The position numbers and the translations under genes are program-made. This document shows, piece after piece, positions 16,171 to 24,971 of a DNA stretch of 64,000 bases. Source of the stretch: JACPUX01 sp964517465. GTDB taxonomy: Bacteria > Pseudomonadota > Gammaproteobacteria > Burkholderiales > Casimicrobiaceae. The number at the start of each line of letters is the position of its first letter. The first letter of the stretch is position 1. The notes below the pieces were generated by a model, which was given only the letters and a program-made list of their open reading frames with translations, had not been told where the DNA came from and made no database searches. The stretch covers positions 1 to 64,000 of the forward strand of contig CAZFEK010000019.1 in NCBI GenBank assembly GCA_964517465.1. The letters run 5' to 3'.

Positions 16171-16971
16171 ATGGAAGCCGAAGCCTTGAAAGAAAATGTT
16201 CGACAAAAATATGGCGCCATTGCCCGCGCCAGCACGCCGGTTTCGTGCTGCGGCCCCACTTCTTGCTGCGGTGCCGAAGGGGAGGTCGATATGATCGGGG
16301 ACGCCTATCACCAAATCGAAGGCCACGTGCCTGAGGCGGACTTGGGTTTGGGCTGCGGCGTGCCGACGCGCGCCGCGGGGCTTGCGCCGGGTCAGACGGT
16401 GGTGGATTTGGGCGCTGGAGCAGGCAACGACGTATTCATCGCCCGGCGCGTGGTTGGCGAGACGGGGCGTGTCATCGGCGTGGACATGACGCCCGCCATG
16501 GTGGCCAAAGCACGGCTCAACACCCAAGAACTGGGGTTTGCCAACGTCGAGTTCCTGCTGGGTGAAATCGAGCGCCTGCCATTGCCCGACGGCGCGGCCG
16601 ACGTGGTGATCAGTAACTGTGTTTTTAACCTGGTTCCCGACAAAGCGAGGGCATTTCGGGAGGTCTATCGCATCCTCAAAGCCGGCGGACACTTTGCCAT
16701 TTCCGACATCGTTTCCTCAGCGCCTATGCCGCCGCGTTTAAAGGAGGTGGCGTCGCTGTACACGGGCTGCGTTTCCGGTGCCCTGCCTTTGGACGACTAC
16801 CTGGCGATCATCGCGGCGGCGGGTTTCGGCGAGGTGGAGGTGCGTGAGCGACGCGACATTGCGCTGCCACCCGAGGTTTTGGCCGAGCATCTGTCGCCGG
16901 AGGAGTTGGCACAGGTACAGGCAGCGGATCTCAAAGTCATGAGCGTCACGCTCAGGGCTCAGCGCCTTTAG
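16171..16971 (+). CDS. arsM: Arsenite S-adenosylmethionine methyltransferase
   Basis: A 266-residue class I methyltransferase that methylates As(III), giving volatile or excreted products. The SAM site is VVDLGAGAGNDVFIA (78-91). The three conserved arsenic-ligand cysteines are present as Cys62 (LGLGCGVPT), Cys150 (VISNCVFNL) and Cys200 (YTGCVSGAL). An N-terminal CCGPTSCCG segment (26-34) adds two vicinal pairs, common in bacterial ArsM. It forms a two-gene operon with arsR. No arsB, acr3 or arsC is visible, so resistance here appears to rest on methylation unless other ars genes lie elsewhere. Confidence 0.94.
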   Translation: MEAEALKENVRQKYGAIARASTPVSCCGPTSCCGAEGEVDMIGDAYHQIEGHVPEADLGLGCGVPTRAAGLAPGQTVVDLGAGAGNDVFIARRVVGETGRVIGVDMTPAMVAKARLNTQELGFANVEFLLGEIERLPLPDGAADVVISNCVFNLVPDKARAFREVYRILKAGGHFAISDIVSSAPMPPRLKEVASLYTGCVSGALPLDDYLAIIAAAGFGEVEVRERRDIALPPEVLAEHLSPEELAQVQAADLKVMSVTLRAQRL

Positions 16972-16990
16972 CCGGACGCGCCGGAACGAA

Positions 16991-17128
16991 CCCGGATACT
17001 CACGAGGGGAGAAGCCACTGGCCTGTCCTCCGCCAGGAACAAGCGGCGCCCCCTTGCCTATCCACCCAATCGATCTCGTCGACTCGGTTCTTCTCCGGAA
17101 ATGCGAAGACTTCAGGCCTTGGTGACTA
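16991..17128. repeat. Dispersed repeat, copy A
   Basis: About 135 bp that also occurs, diverged, at 24828-24966. Shared blocks include CCGGATAC, CGCCAGGAACAAG, CCCTTGC, CCCAATC, TCCGGAAATG and GAAGACTTCAGGCC, in the same order and orientation. Over the last 64 bases about 53 match by eye. This copy fills the space between arsM and the stop codon of the minus-strand gene, and its final CTA is that gene's stop. It has no obvious coding capacity or target duplication. Confidence 0.7.
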
Positions 17129-17746
17129 TCGCGCGGCGAGCGACTCCCTGAATCGATTCCAGACCAAGACGCTTTCTTGCGCCAGGCCGGAGGCCGGACG
17201 ATAGACGATTTGTACTACGCCCGTGCCGGCGCGCAAAGGGAAATAGGCTTGGTAGAGCGGGGCCGATGCGGCATCGGGGCCTGTTGCGGTTTCGGCGGCG
17301 AGCAGCAGCACCGGATGTCCGCCGACGTTTTGGCGATCGATCGAGAGCACCCGGTAGCCGGCGCGAGTCAAGTCTTCGCGCAGGCTGATTTCGCAGGCGA
17401 GTTTTCCGCACAACAAGCGAGTGGCTTTCTCGTCATAGGTGACCTGGATTGCCAGTGAGCCGCGGAAATGCCCTGCCTGACGGGGCATGCGTCCGGTCCT
17501 CAAGGCTTCCGCGTGGTAGTTGCGTTCGAGCCAATGCGCCGTCGGCGGACGTTTCTTGGGCAAATCGACGGGGGCAAAACTAGCCGGCAGCTCGAAAGAA
17601 ATAGGCACCTGGGTGACCAAGCTCTCGCGCATGAATTGATCCAGGCTCACTCGCTGGAATTCGCTGTTCCCGGTCTGCGCGGCGGCCATTGAGGCCAGGA
17701 CGCTTGCTATCCCGGCCGAAACAAGTTTGGCTGGACCCTTCCGCAT
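17126..17746 (-). CDS. Secreted protein of unknown function, coupled to the OmpA/Ig-repeat gene
   Basis: 206 residues. An N-terminal signal peptide (cleavage near AAAQ) is followed by a soluble region with no motif I recognise. Two cysteines (in RLLCGKLACEISL) could form a disulfide, and the C-terminal half has alternating strands (GHPVLLLAAETA, GVVQIVYRPASG). Its ATG overlaps the upstream gene's stop by one base (TGATG), so it is translated with the outer-membrane OmpA/Ig protein and is probably a periplasmic partner or modifier of it. The stop codon lies at the edge of a dispersed repeat. I assign no function. Confidence 0.7.
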   Translation of the reverse strand: MRKGPAKLVSAGIASVLASMAAAQTGNSEFQRVSLDQFMRESLVTQVPISFELPASFAPVDLPKKRPPTAHWLERNYHAEALRTGRMPRQAGHFRGSLAIQVTYDEKATRLLCGKLACEISLREDLTRAGYRVLSIDRQNVGGHPVLLLAAETATGPDAASAPLYQAYFPLRAGTGVVQIVYRPASGLAQESVLVWNRFRESLAAR

Positions 17747-20388
17747 CAGGGATCGATCACCGTGACTTTCGCCGTCGCCGTTCCGCCTTTGCCATCCGAG
17801 ATGGTGTAATAAAACATCGTCATCAATACGCGTTGGGTAAGGGTGAAGGTAAATGTGCCGTCGGCATTCAAAACCACTTGGCCAAATGGCGGCTGCGTGA
17901 ACGAGGTGATGGTGAGCGGATCGCCGTCAGGGTCAAGGTCGTTTTCAAGCACGCGCATGACGACCGGGGCGAAGCTATACACCGTATAGAGGTCATCGTT
18001 GGCCACTGGAGGGCGGTTGGCGGTCGCGCCTACGGTCACCGTCACCGTTGCGCTTGCGCTGCCGCCTAGTCCGTCGCTGATCGAGTAGCTGAAGCTGTCC
18101 GTGCCGCTGTAGCTTGCCGCCGGGGTGTAGCTCAGGCGATTGCCCGCAATCGTTACGCTACCGTGAGCGGCGCTGCTTACGGCGGTGATGGCCAGCGCAT
18201 CGCCATCGGGGTCGCTGTCGTTGGCCAAGACCTCCAGGAGATTGTTGGCCGAACCGGCGGCGACCGAGTAGGCATCCGCATTCGCCGTCGGCGGGCGGTT
18301 GCCGGCGCGCACCGTGACCGATACTGTTGCCGTTGCGTTGCCCCCGCGGCCGTCGCTGATGGTGTAGCTGAAGCTGTCGGCACCCGTGTAGCCTGCGGCG
18401 GGAGAGTAAGTGACCTGGCCGCCGAGTGCGACGGCGCCGCCGTGAGCGGGTGCACTCACGCTGGCGATGGTCAAGGAATCGCCGTCCGGGTCACTGTCGT
18501 TGCCGAGCACGTTGAACTGATTGCCGCTGCTCCCGGCAAGCACCTCGTAGGCATCGTGGTTCGCCACCGGCGGACGATTCGGCGCCTGCACGCTGACACT
18601 CACGGTAGCCGTTGCGGTTGCGCCTTTGCCGTCGCTGATGGTGTAGGTGAAGGAGTCGGTGCCGGCGTAACCCGCGGCGGGGGAATAGCTAACCCGGTTG
18701 CCGCTGACACTGGCGCTGCCGTGCCCCGGCGTGCCGACGTTGCTGATCGCCAGGGTATCGCCGTCCGGGTCGCTGTCATTGCCGAGCACTTCAAAGAGGT
18801 TGGCGCTGCTGCCGGGCAGCACGCTGTAGCTGTCGTTTACGGCCAGCGGCGGGCGGTTGATGTAGCGGCGCGGGCCTTCGTTGACGACCGTTTCCGATTC
18901 TTTCTGCCGATAGACGTCGACGGCTTGCTTGTGCGGCAGGGTGTTGTGCAAAGCGCGGCGGACCCACGCCGGCTCGGTGTCGAGGTATTCGCGACGCCAC
19001 TCGATGATGGGTTCGCGCTTGGCGGCGGGCGCCGCGGGTTTGACCGCAACCGGCTCGGCAGGCAGAACGACGTCTTCCAGCTTCTCCGTATAGGTGACGA
19101 ATTCGAGATCGACTCGCCGGTTCTTGTGGCGGGTGGTTTTCACATTCGGGAAGCGCGGATTTGCCTCACCGCGGCCTTCTGCGATCAGCACTTCGAGCCC
19201 AATACCGCCGGACTGGTGAAGATATCGCTTCACCGCCGTGGCACGGCGCATCGATAGGCGCAGATTGTAGTCGTCTTCGCCGATGTCGCAGGTGTGCCCG
19301 GTGAGTTGGACGCTGCCCTCGAACTTGTTTGCCTTGAGGGTGGCAATCGCGCCATCGAGCGCTTTTTTTGCTTCCGCGGTGAGTTCCGCGCTGTCGAACT
19401 TGAAGAAGGCATCGGCGGACATCGAAGCACTGACCTTGACTGGCCGCTTTTCAAGACGGGGCTTGGCCGGCTCGGCAGCGGGCGGAAGGGCGGCCTCCAC
19501 CGGCTCAGGCGCTGGCCTTTCCACTTTGACCACTTTGGATTCGCGGATTGGGCGATAGGACTTGCCGCCAAATTCGTAGCGCCATACCAGGCTTACGCGA
19601 TGATCGTCGCGGTCAGTCTCAAACTGGCCCGATTTGCGGAAATACTCGCCGACAAGAGCCACGCTGTGGGATGAGTTATAGAAGAATTTTTCCAGCGCTA
19701 GGGAACCGGTGGTCTGACGCGAGTCGCTGCGGCCCCATTCGTAGTCGAGGCCACCGGCGATGCGAAGCAAGGCAGGTTCGACGAAAGTGCCCAGACGGAG
19801 GCCGAGGCCGTAATCGTAGGGTCGCTCGAAGGTGCGGAAGATGGTGGTGGTGGTGATGTCCTGCAGATAGGGCCGGCCGCCATCAACGCCTTGCAGGGTT
19901 TCGATGACGGTGCTGGAGGTGCTGGCGACTTCGCGCCGTCCGGAAATTCCGCCCGAGAGGTAGCCGCCGAAGAAAAAGGCTTCGTTCTCCAGGCCGCCGC
20001 CCAAGGTGAGCTTGCGGTCATGCCAGATGTTCTGGTCGACGGCCAGGAAGGTTTTGCGCACGCTGGCCTGATATTTCGCCTCGGTCTCGGGCAGCCATTG
20101 GTAGGAAAGCTTCAATCCGGCGCCGTATTTGCCCTCGCGGCCGCTGAGCCATGCCTCGCCTATCCAGGCGGAGTTTTTGTCCTCGGTCAAAACGTGATAG
20201 AGCTCGCCCCGCGCCTGGTCCCGCGACTGATAGCCCAGACCGATCCGAGTGCGGCCTCCGATGTAAGTCGAGGGGTCTTCCGGCGGCACGGCTCCCGGCG
20301 GCGGCGCAGGCTCTTCGGCGGCGAATACGGTTGGCGCGAAGAATACAAAAAGCGCTGCAGCGAGCGTGATACTGGGTTTGAGGCGCAT
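17746..20388 (-). CDS. Outer-membrane barrel / OmpA / four Ig-VCBS-like repeat protein
   Basis: 880 residues starting MRLKPSITLAAALF (signal peptide ending FAA); the longer upstream frame has no ribosome site. Residues about 35-290 have the alternating aromatic pattern of a beta-barrel (for example YGAGLKLSYQWLPE, RLGTFVEPALLRIAGGLDYEWG). Residues about 320-435 form an OmpA peptidoglycan-binding domain (FFKFDSAELT, then QLTGHTC, then YNLRLSMRRATAVKRYL). Residues 510-880 hold four tandem cadherin/VCBS-like domains, each beginning NRPP and carrying the NDSDPDGD calcium-type motif (NDLDPDGD in the last). The order is odd: adhesive repeats normally face outward, but here they follow a periplasmic anchor domain. 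Probably linked with rnr upstream or with its own promoter in the 102-bp gap. Confidence 0.85.
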   Translation of the reverse strand: MRLKPSITLAAALFVFFAPTVFAAEEPAPPPGAVPPEDPSTYIGGRTRIGLGYQSRDQARGELYHVLTEDKNSAWIGEAWLSGREGKYGAGLKLSYQWLPETEAKYQASVRKTFLAVDQNIWHDRKLTLGGGLENEAFFFGGYLSGGISGRREVASTSSTVIETLQGVDGGRPYLQDITTTTIFRTFERPYDYGLGLRLGTFVEPALLRIAGGLDYEWGRSDSRQTTGSLALEKFFYNSSHSVALVGEYFRKSGQFETDRDDHRVSLVWRYEFGGKSYRPIRESKVVKVERPAPEPVEAALPPAAEPAKPRLEKRPVKVSASMSADAFFKFDSAELTAEAKKALDGAIATLKANKFEGSVQLTGHTCDIGEDDYNLRLSMRRATAVKRYLHQSGGIGLEVLIAEGRGEANPRFPNVKTTRHKNRRVDLEFVTYTEKLEDVVLPAEPVAVKPAAPAAKREPIIEWRREYLDTEPAWVRRALHNTLPHKQAVDVYRQKESETVVNEGPRRYINRPPLAVNDSYSVLPGSSANLFEVLGNDSDPDGDTLAISNVGTPGHGSASVSGNRVSYSPAAGYAGTDSFTYTISDGKGATATATVSVSVQAPNRPPVANHDAYEVLAGSSGNQFNVLGNDSDPDGDSLTIASVSAPAHGGAVALGGQVTYSPAAGYTGADSFSYTISDGRGGNATATVSVTVRAGNRPPTANADAYSVAAGSANNLLEVLANDSDPDGDALAITAVSSAAHGSVTIAGNRLSYTPAASYSGTDSFSYSISDGLGGSASATVTVTVGATANRPPVANDDLYTVYSFAPVVMRVLENDLDPDGDPLTITSFTQPPFGQVVLNADGTFTFTLTQRVLMTMFYYTISDGKGGTATAKVTVIDP
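17749..18858 (-). repeat. Four tandem Ig/VCBS-like coding repeats
   Basis: Units of 279 (18858-18580), 279 (18579-18301), 282 (18300-18019) and 270 bp (18018-17749) inside the OmpA-fusion gene. Each starts with codons for NRPP, contains N-D-S/L-D-P-D-G-D and, except in the last, ends with T-V/S-S-V-like strands after ISDG. The first three are clearly more alike than the last, which has lost the SPAAGY segment and closes the protein. Confidence 0.88.
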
Positions 20389-20490
20389 TCGAGCTTCCCT
20401 GTGAGAGCGGCGCTCGGGTCTTGATGCACGAGCGCCGCAAAAGGCGAATCTAACACTGAAAGCCGCGCCCAACAAGCGTTTGCGGGCTAG

Positions 20491-22692
20491 TTAGCGCAAC
20501 TTGCGAGGGGTGTGTTTCGTTTTTGCCCCAGAGGAATCTGGGTCTTCGTTCAGCACGAAATCGATGCGGCTGGTCTCGAGATCCACCCTCGCCACCTTGA
20601 CCTGGACACGGTCGGCTAGCCGAAACACCCGCCCGGTTCTTTCTCCCGCCAAAGTATGCTGCTGGGGCGCGAAGTGAAAGTAGTCATTGCCCAGCTCGGT
20701 AATGTGAACCAAACCGTCGACAAAAATCTCGTCAAGGGTCACAAAGATGCCGAAATGAGTGACGTTGGATATGGTGCCGCTGAAGCTGGCCCCTAAGTGA
20801 TCTTGCACATAGAAGCACTTTAGCCAGTTTTCCACGTCGCGCGTGGCGTCGTCGGCTCGCCTTTCGGTTGAAGAACAATGTTGTCCCAAGGCCGCGAGAT
20901 CCTGCCGCGGTGCCGGCCCGCCATCGACGAGGGATTTGATGGCGCGGTGCACGATGAGGTCCGGGTAGCGGCGAATGGGCGAGGTGAAGTGCGTGTAGGC
21001 TTCATAAGCAAGGCCGAAATGTCCCAGATTGCTGGGGCTGTAGACCGCCTGTTTGAGGGAGCGCAAAAGCACCGTTTGCAGCAGCGGGAAATCGGGCCGG
21101 GAGCGGACCTTGCCAAGAAGGGTGGCGTAGTCCTTGGCGCTTGGTTCGTCGCCGCCGCCCAAGTGCAGCCCGAAGCCGCCCAGGAACTCGCGCAAGCCGG
21201 TCAGTTTTTCCGGGCTCGGCCCTTCGTGTATCCGATAAAGCGCCGGCTGCTCTCGGGCCAGCAGCAGGTGAGCCGCGCAAACATTGGCCGCGAGCATACA
21301 TTCTTCGATCAAGCGATGCGCTTCGTTGCGGGTTGCCAAGCGGATGTTTTTGATCTTGCCCAGATCGTCGAAGTCGAGCAAGGTTTCAGTGGTTTCGAAA
21401 TCAATGGCGCCGCGTTTTTCGCGTGCCTTGGCGAGCAACTGGTAGAGCTTGTAGAGGGTCTGCAAATGCGGCAGGAGCGTCTGGTGAGAGTCGTCGATCG
21501 TCTCCGGCGCCTCAAGCCAGCCGGCCACCTGGGTATAGGTGAGGCGGGCGCGAGAATGCATCAAGGCCGAATAGAATCGGTAGGCTTTGATGTCTCCTCC
21601 AGGGCTGATGTCCATGTCGCAAGCGACACACAGCCGATCGACGGCCGGGTTGAGCGAGCATAGCCCATTGGATAGCGCTTCGGGCAGCATGGGAATGACG
21701 CGGCGCGGAAAGTAAACGGAGTTGCCGCGCTCTCGAGCATCTTGGTCTAGCGCATCGCCCTCGCGCACATAATGGCTCACGTCGGCGATGGCCACGATGA
21801 GCCGGAATCCTTTCCCCTTTTTTTCGGCATAGACTGCGTCATCGAAGTCGCGCGCCGTTTCGCCATCGATGGTCACCAGGGGTAGGCCGCTCAGGTCCAC
21901 CCGATCGGTTTTGTCTTTCAGGCGCACGCCTTTGGGCAACTTGGCGGCCAGTTTTGCAGCCCCGGTCGAGAATTCAAAGGGCAGATCATGTTTGCGCAGG
22001 GCGATTTCGATTTCCATGCCGGGATCGGTGTAATGCCCCAGGACTTCGACCACATGAGCCAAAGCCTGAACGTGGGCGCTGGGTTGCTCGATGATCTCGG
22101 CGACGACCACTTCGCCGGGTTCGGCGTCACCGCGCCCGTCGGGGGGAATCAGCAGGTCTTGATTGATGCGCTTGTCCTCTGCGACGAGGAACCAAATCCC
22201 GCGGTCGACAAAAACGCGGCCGACCACTTTCCGGTGGGTGCGTTCCAAGACATCGACGATGACGCCCTCGGGACGACCGCGGCGATCGAGCCCGATTTGT
22301 CGACAGCTCACTCGGTCCCCGTGCAAGGCCTTGTGCATTTCTCGCGGGGCGAGAAACATGTCCGGGCTGCCATCGTCGGGAACAAAAAAGCCGTGCCCGT
22401 CGGGGTGGCCCTGGATGCGGCCGGGAATCAGCTCCAGTTTGGCGGCAACGCAGAGCGCGCCCTTGCGGTTCTTGAGCAGTTGACCGTCTCGCTCCATGGC
22501 GCCGAGCCGGCGGCCAAAGGCATCGAGCTCGCGCGGTTCAATGCCCAAGAGCCTGGCCAAGTCCTCGGGCGCAGTGGGAACACCAGCCTCCCGCAGCGTG
22601 TCCAGAATGAATTCACGACTGGGAAGCGGCTCGGCATAGCGCGCCTTTTCACGTTCGATCTGCGGGTCTTGCTTGCGTCGCTGTTTTGACAA
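20491..22692 (-). CDS. rnr: Ribonuclease R
   Basis: A 733-residue 3'-5' exoribonuclease that degrades structured RNA. Domains are an N-terminal winged helix (about 22-75, PSREFILDTLREAG), two cold-shock domains (about 85-240), a catalytic RNB domain (about 255-590, with VTIDGETARDFDDAVYAE holding the metal-binding aspartates) and a C-terminal S1 domain (about 635-720, GTISNVTHFGIFVTLDEIFVDG). The start appears to be TTG at 22692: no ATG exists near the conserved N-terminus, and AAGAGAGAA lies upstream. The TTG codon overlaps the -35 end of the divergent tRNA promoter. Confidence 0.95.
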   Translation of the reverse strand: MSKQRRKQDPQIEREKARYAEPLPSREFILDTLREAGVPTAPEDLARLLGIEPRELDAFGRRLGAMERDGQLLKNRKGALCVAAKLELIPGRIQGHPDGHGFFVPDDGSPDMFLAPREMHKALHGDRVSCRQIGLDRRGRPEGVIVDVLERTHRKVVGRVFVDRGIWFLVAEDKRINQDLLIPPDGRGDAEPGEVVVAEIIEQPSAHVQALAHVVEVLGHYTDPGMEIEIALRKHDLPFEFSTGAAKLAAKLPKGVRLKDKTDRVDLSGLPLVTIDGETARDFDDAVYAEKKGKGFRLIVAIADVSHYVREGDALDQDARERGNSVYFPRRVIPMLPEALSNGLCSLNPAVDRLCVACDMDISPGGDIKAYRFYSALMHSRARLTYTQVAGWLEAPETIDDSHQTLLPHLQTLYKLYQLLAKAREKRGAIDFETTETLLDFDDLGKIKNIRLATRNEAHRLIEECMLAANVCAAHLLLAREQPALYRIHEGPSPEKLTGLREFLGGFGLHLGGGDEPSAKDYATLLGKVRSRPDFPLLQTVLLRSLKQAVYSPSNLGHFGLAYEAYTHFTSPIRRYPDLIVHRAIKSLVDGGPAPRQDLAALGQHCSSTERRADDATRDVENWLKCFYVQDHLGASFSGTISNVTHFGIFVTLDEIFVDGLVHITELGNDYFHFAPQQHTLAGERTGRVFRLADRVQVKVARVDLETSRIDFVLNEDPDSSGAKTKHTPRKLR

Positions 22693-22714
22693 GGTGCTTG
22701 TTCTCTCTTAAAAT
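22686..22714 (+). promoter_or_regulatory. tRNA-Leu promoter
   Basis: TTGACA (22686-22691), a 17-bp spacer and TAAAAT (22709-22714), followed by a GC-rich discriminator (CCGCCC) typical of stringently controlled stable-RNA promoters. The tRNA begins 14 bp after the -10 box. The -35 box overlaps the first codons of the oppositely directed rnr. Confidence 0.8.
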
Positions 22715-22728
22715 CCGCCCTTCCCGTC

Positions 22729-22815
22729 GCCCAGATGGCGGAATTGGTAGACGCACTAGGTTCAGGTCCTAGCGGTGGCAACACTGTGGAGGTTCGAGTC
22801 CTCTTCTGGGCACCA
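22729..22815 (+). tRNA. tRNA-Leu (anticodon CAG)
   Basis: 87 nt with an encoded CCA. The acceptor stem GCCCAGA pairs with TCTGGGC. The D-arm contains GGCGGAATTGGTAGACGC, a leucine-type feature. The anticodon stem CTAGG/CCTAG encloses the loop TTCAGGT, so the anticodon is CAG at 22763-22765. There is a long variable arm, as expected for tRNA-Leu, and a T-arm with GGTTCGAGTCC. Antisense 'proteins' over this gene are artefacts. Confidence 0.98.
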
Positions 22816-22899
22816 TCTCTTTCCAGACTCTCATGCCGGCAGCCCCCGCGTGGTTTTCCTTGGCCGGGCCGCAGCACCCTATTCTCCCATGTTTTTGTC

Positions 22900-22934
22900 T
22901 CCCGGGGCGCCCAAAGGCGCCGGCGGTCTTTTTT
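22900..22934 (+). terminator. Possible terminator downstream of tRNA-Leu
   Basis: GGCGCC (22906-22911), a four-base loop region and GGCGCC (22916-22921) form a GC-rich hairpin; six Ts follow at 22929-22934. The gap of seven bases between stem and T-run is longer than ideal. The rest of the 22816-23094 interval shows no gene; a second weak hairpin (CCGGGC 23047-23052 / GCCCGG 23071-23076) lies just before the dppA ribosome site. Confidence 0.45.
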
Positions 22935-23094
22935 GCGTCAAGGCGACTTCGGTTTTGCTGGGGGCGCAATTTGCTGCCGAATTTGCGCCACTCAGGCTCC
23001 ATTTGCTTGTCATCGCGACGCGCTCGCCTTAGCATGCCGGTCTTCGCCGGGCGAACGAACGAAGTGCGGTGCCCGGTATCTCGATGGAGGAGTT

Positions 23095-24705
23095 ATGAAC
23101 AACACGCAGCGCAAGATGCGCATGATCGCCCTGGCCCTCGGTTTGTCGCTCGCCGCCACAGCGGCCCAAGCGGCGGGTACTCTGGTCTATTGCTCCGAAG
23201 GGAGCCCGGAGGGCTTTAATCCGCAGTTCTTTACTACCGGCACGACTTTCGATGCGGTATCGGTGCCGATGTTCAACCGCTTGGTCGAGTTCGAATTGGG
23301 CACCACCAATGTCGTGCCGGCGCTGGCGGAAAGCTGGCAAATCTCACCGGACGGTTTGAGCTACACCTTCAAGCTGAGGAAGGGCGTGAAGTTTCACAGC
23401 AATGCGAACTTCAAGCCGTCGCGCGACTTCAATGCGGACGACGTGCTGTTCAGCTTCAACCGCCAGGCTGACGCCAATCATCCCTTCCACAAGCTGACCG
23501 GCGGGCAGACTTACGCCTATTTTGATGACATGGCGATGAAGAACATCGTCGATCGGGTAGAAAAAACGGATGCCCAAACCGTGCGCTTCGTGTTGAAGCG
23601 CCCGGAGGCGCCGTTCTTGGCCAACATGGCGATGGACTTCGCTTCCATACTCTCGGCCGAGTACTACGAGAGCATGCGGACCAAGGGCCAGGAAAGCGTG
23701 CCCGACAACAACCCCATCGGCACTGGCCCCTTCCAGTTCAGCTCCTATCAGAAAGACGCAACCATTCGCTACAAGGCCTTCGATCAGTACTGGGGCGGCC
23801 GGCCCAAGATCGATAACTTGGTGTTCTCGATTACCAAAGACGCCACCGCGCGCTATGCCAAGCTGAAGACCGGCGAATGCCATGTCATGGCCTTCCCCAA
23901 GCCGGCGGATTTGGAGCAGATGCAGAAAGATCCGCAGGTGCAAATCCTGAAGAAGGAGGGTCTCAACGTTGGTTACATTTCCTTCAACGTTGAGAAAAAG
24001 CCCTTTGACAATAAGCTGGTCCGTCAAGCGCTCAACCTCGCGGTCAACAAAGAGGCGATCCTAAAGTCCGTCTATCAAGGGCAGGGGCAGGTGGCCAAGA
24101 ACCCCATTCCTCCGATCCTCTGGAGCTACAACGACAAGATCAAGGACTACCCCTATGACCCGGCCAAGGCCAAAGAGCTTCTGGCGAAAGCCGGCTTTCC
24201 TAGCGGCTTTGAAGTCGAACTGTGGTACTTGCCCGTTACCCGGCCCTACAACCCCGATGGCAAGCGCATGGCAGAGCTGGTGCAGGCCGACTGGGAAAAG
24301 ATCGGCGTCAAGACCAAGCTGCTGACCTACGAATGGGCGGAGTACCGCAAACGCAGCAAAGTGGGTGAGCAGCAGGCGATGATGTTCGGCTGGTCGGGCG
24401 ACAACGGCGACCCCGACAACTTCTTCATGCCCTTGCTAGGCTGCGAGGCGGTCAAAGGCGGCGGAAACGTTGCGCGCTGGTGCAACAAGGAGTTCAACGA
24501 CCTCATCACCAAAGCGGCTCAGACCGCCAAGCAGGCCGACCGTGCCAAGCTTTATGAGAAAGCACAGGAGATTTTCAAAGAGGAAGCACCCTGGATCACG
24601 ATCGCGCATTCACTGCGCTTTTCTCCGATCCGCAAGGAGGTGAAGAACTTCAGGATGGATGCCACTGCGCACCACATCTTCACGCCGGTGGAACTCGCCA
24701 AATAA
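23095..24705 (+). CDS. dppA: Dipeptide ABC transporter, periplasmic binding protein
   Basis: 536 residues, SBP family 5. The signal peptide ends near AAQA/AGT. The mature start TLVYCSEGSPEGFNPQFF and NRLVEFELGTT closely resemble E. coli DppA, including the cysteine in YCSEG. It should bind dipeptides in the periplasm (in some bacteria also haem or 5-aminolevulinate) and hand them to DppBC. ATG 23095 follows GGAGGAG. It heads dppABCDF, but a 266-bp spacer holding a dispersed repeat separates it from dppB, whereas the rest of the operon overlaps. Confidence 0.93.
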   Translation: MNNTQRKMRMIALALGLSLAATAAQAAGTLVYCSEGSPEGFNPQFFTTGTTFDAVSVPMFNRLVEFELGTTNVVPALAESWQISPDGLSYTFKLRKGVKFHSNANFKPSRDFNADDVLFSFNRQADANHPFHKLTGGQTYAYFDDMAMKNIVDRVEKTDAQTVRFVLKRPEAPFLANMAMDFASILSAEYYESMRTKGQESVPDNNPIGTGPFQFSSYQKDATIRYKAFDQYWGGRPKIDNLVFSITKDATARYAKLKTGECHVMAFPKPADLEQMQKDPQVQILKKEGLNVGYISFNVEKKPFDNKLVRQALNLAVNKEAILKSVYQGQGQVAKNPIPPILWSYNDKIKDYPYDPAKAKELLAKAGFPSGFEVELWYLPVTRPYNPDGKRMAELVQADWEKIGVKTKLLTYEWAEYRKRSKVGEQQAMMFGWSGDNGDPDNFFMPLLGCEAVKGGGNVARWCNKEFNDLITKAAQTAKQADRAKLYEKAQEIFKEEAPWITIAHSLRFSPIRKEVKNFRMDATAHHIFTPVELAK

Positions 24706-24827
24706 GCGCTCACCCTGAGGGGCGGACGCAATCGCCGGGCGGCGATTGCGTCGGTCCTGAGCCGGACAAGCGGGAACCAAAGAAGATCGTGGGGCGGCTG
24801 CCGGGCGGGCAGCAAAGGGCGATAAAT

Positions 24828-24966
24828 CCGGATACCGACAGGGCGAGAAGGCCCCTGAACAAGCCGCGCCAGGAACAAGGGGGAGGGCTCCCTTGCACCC
24901 CCCCCAATCCATCTCATCGATTCAATACTTGTCCGGAAATGTGAAGACTTCAGGCCTCGCCGACTA
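24828..24966. repeat. Dispersed repeat, copy B, between dppA and dppB
   Basis: Diverged second copy of the 16991-17128 element, same orientation, with an extra run of C and G in the middle. It ends six bases before the dppB ATG, so the sequence where a ribosome site would lie (GCCTCGCCGACTAAAGCC) comes from the repeat, and no Shine-Dalgarno sequence is visible there. Just upstream is a separate hairpin (CAATCGCCGGGCGGCGATTG, 24730-24749). The remaining 24706-24827 shows no gene. Confidence 0.7.
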
Positions 24967-24971
24967 AAGCC

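Noticed and set aside
18163..19257. Plus-strand frame of 364 codons inside the Ig-repeat gene
   Set aside because: It is the antisense shadow of tandem repeats, so its own repetitiveness is copied from the real gene; no signal or motif.
22428..22877. Minus-strand frame over the tRNA-Leu gene and the start of rnr
   Set aside because: A common artefact produced by translating the antisense of a tRNA-Leu; it overlaps rnr out of frame.
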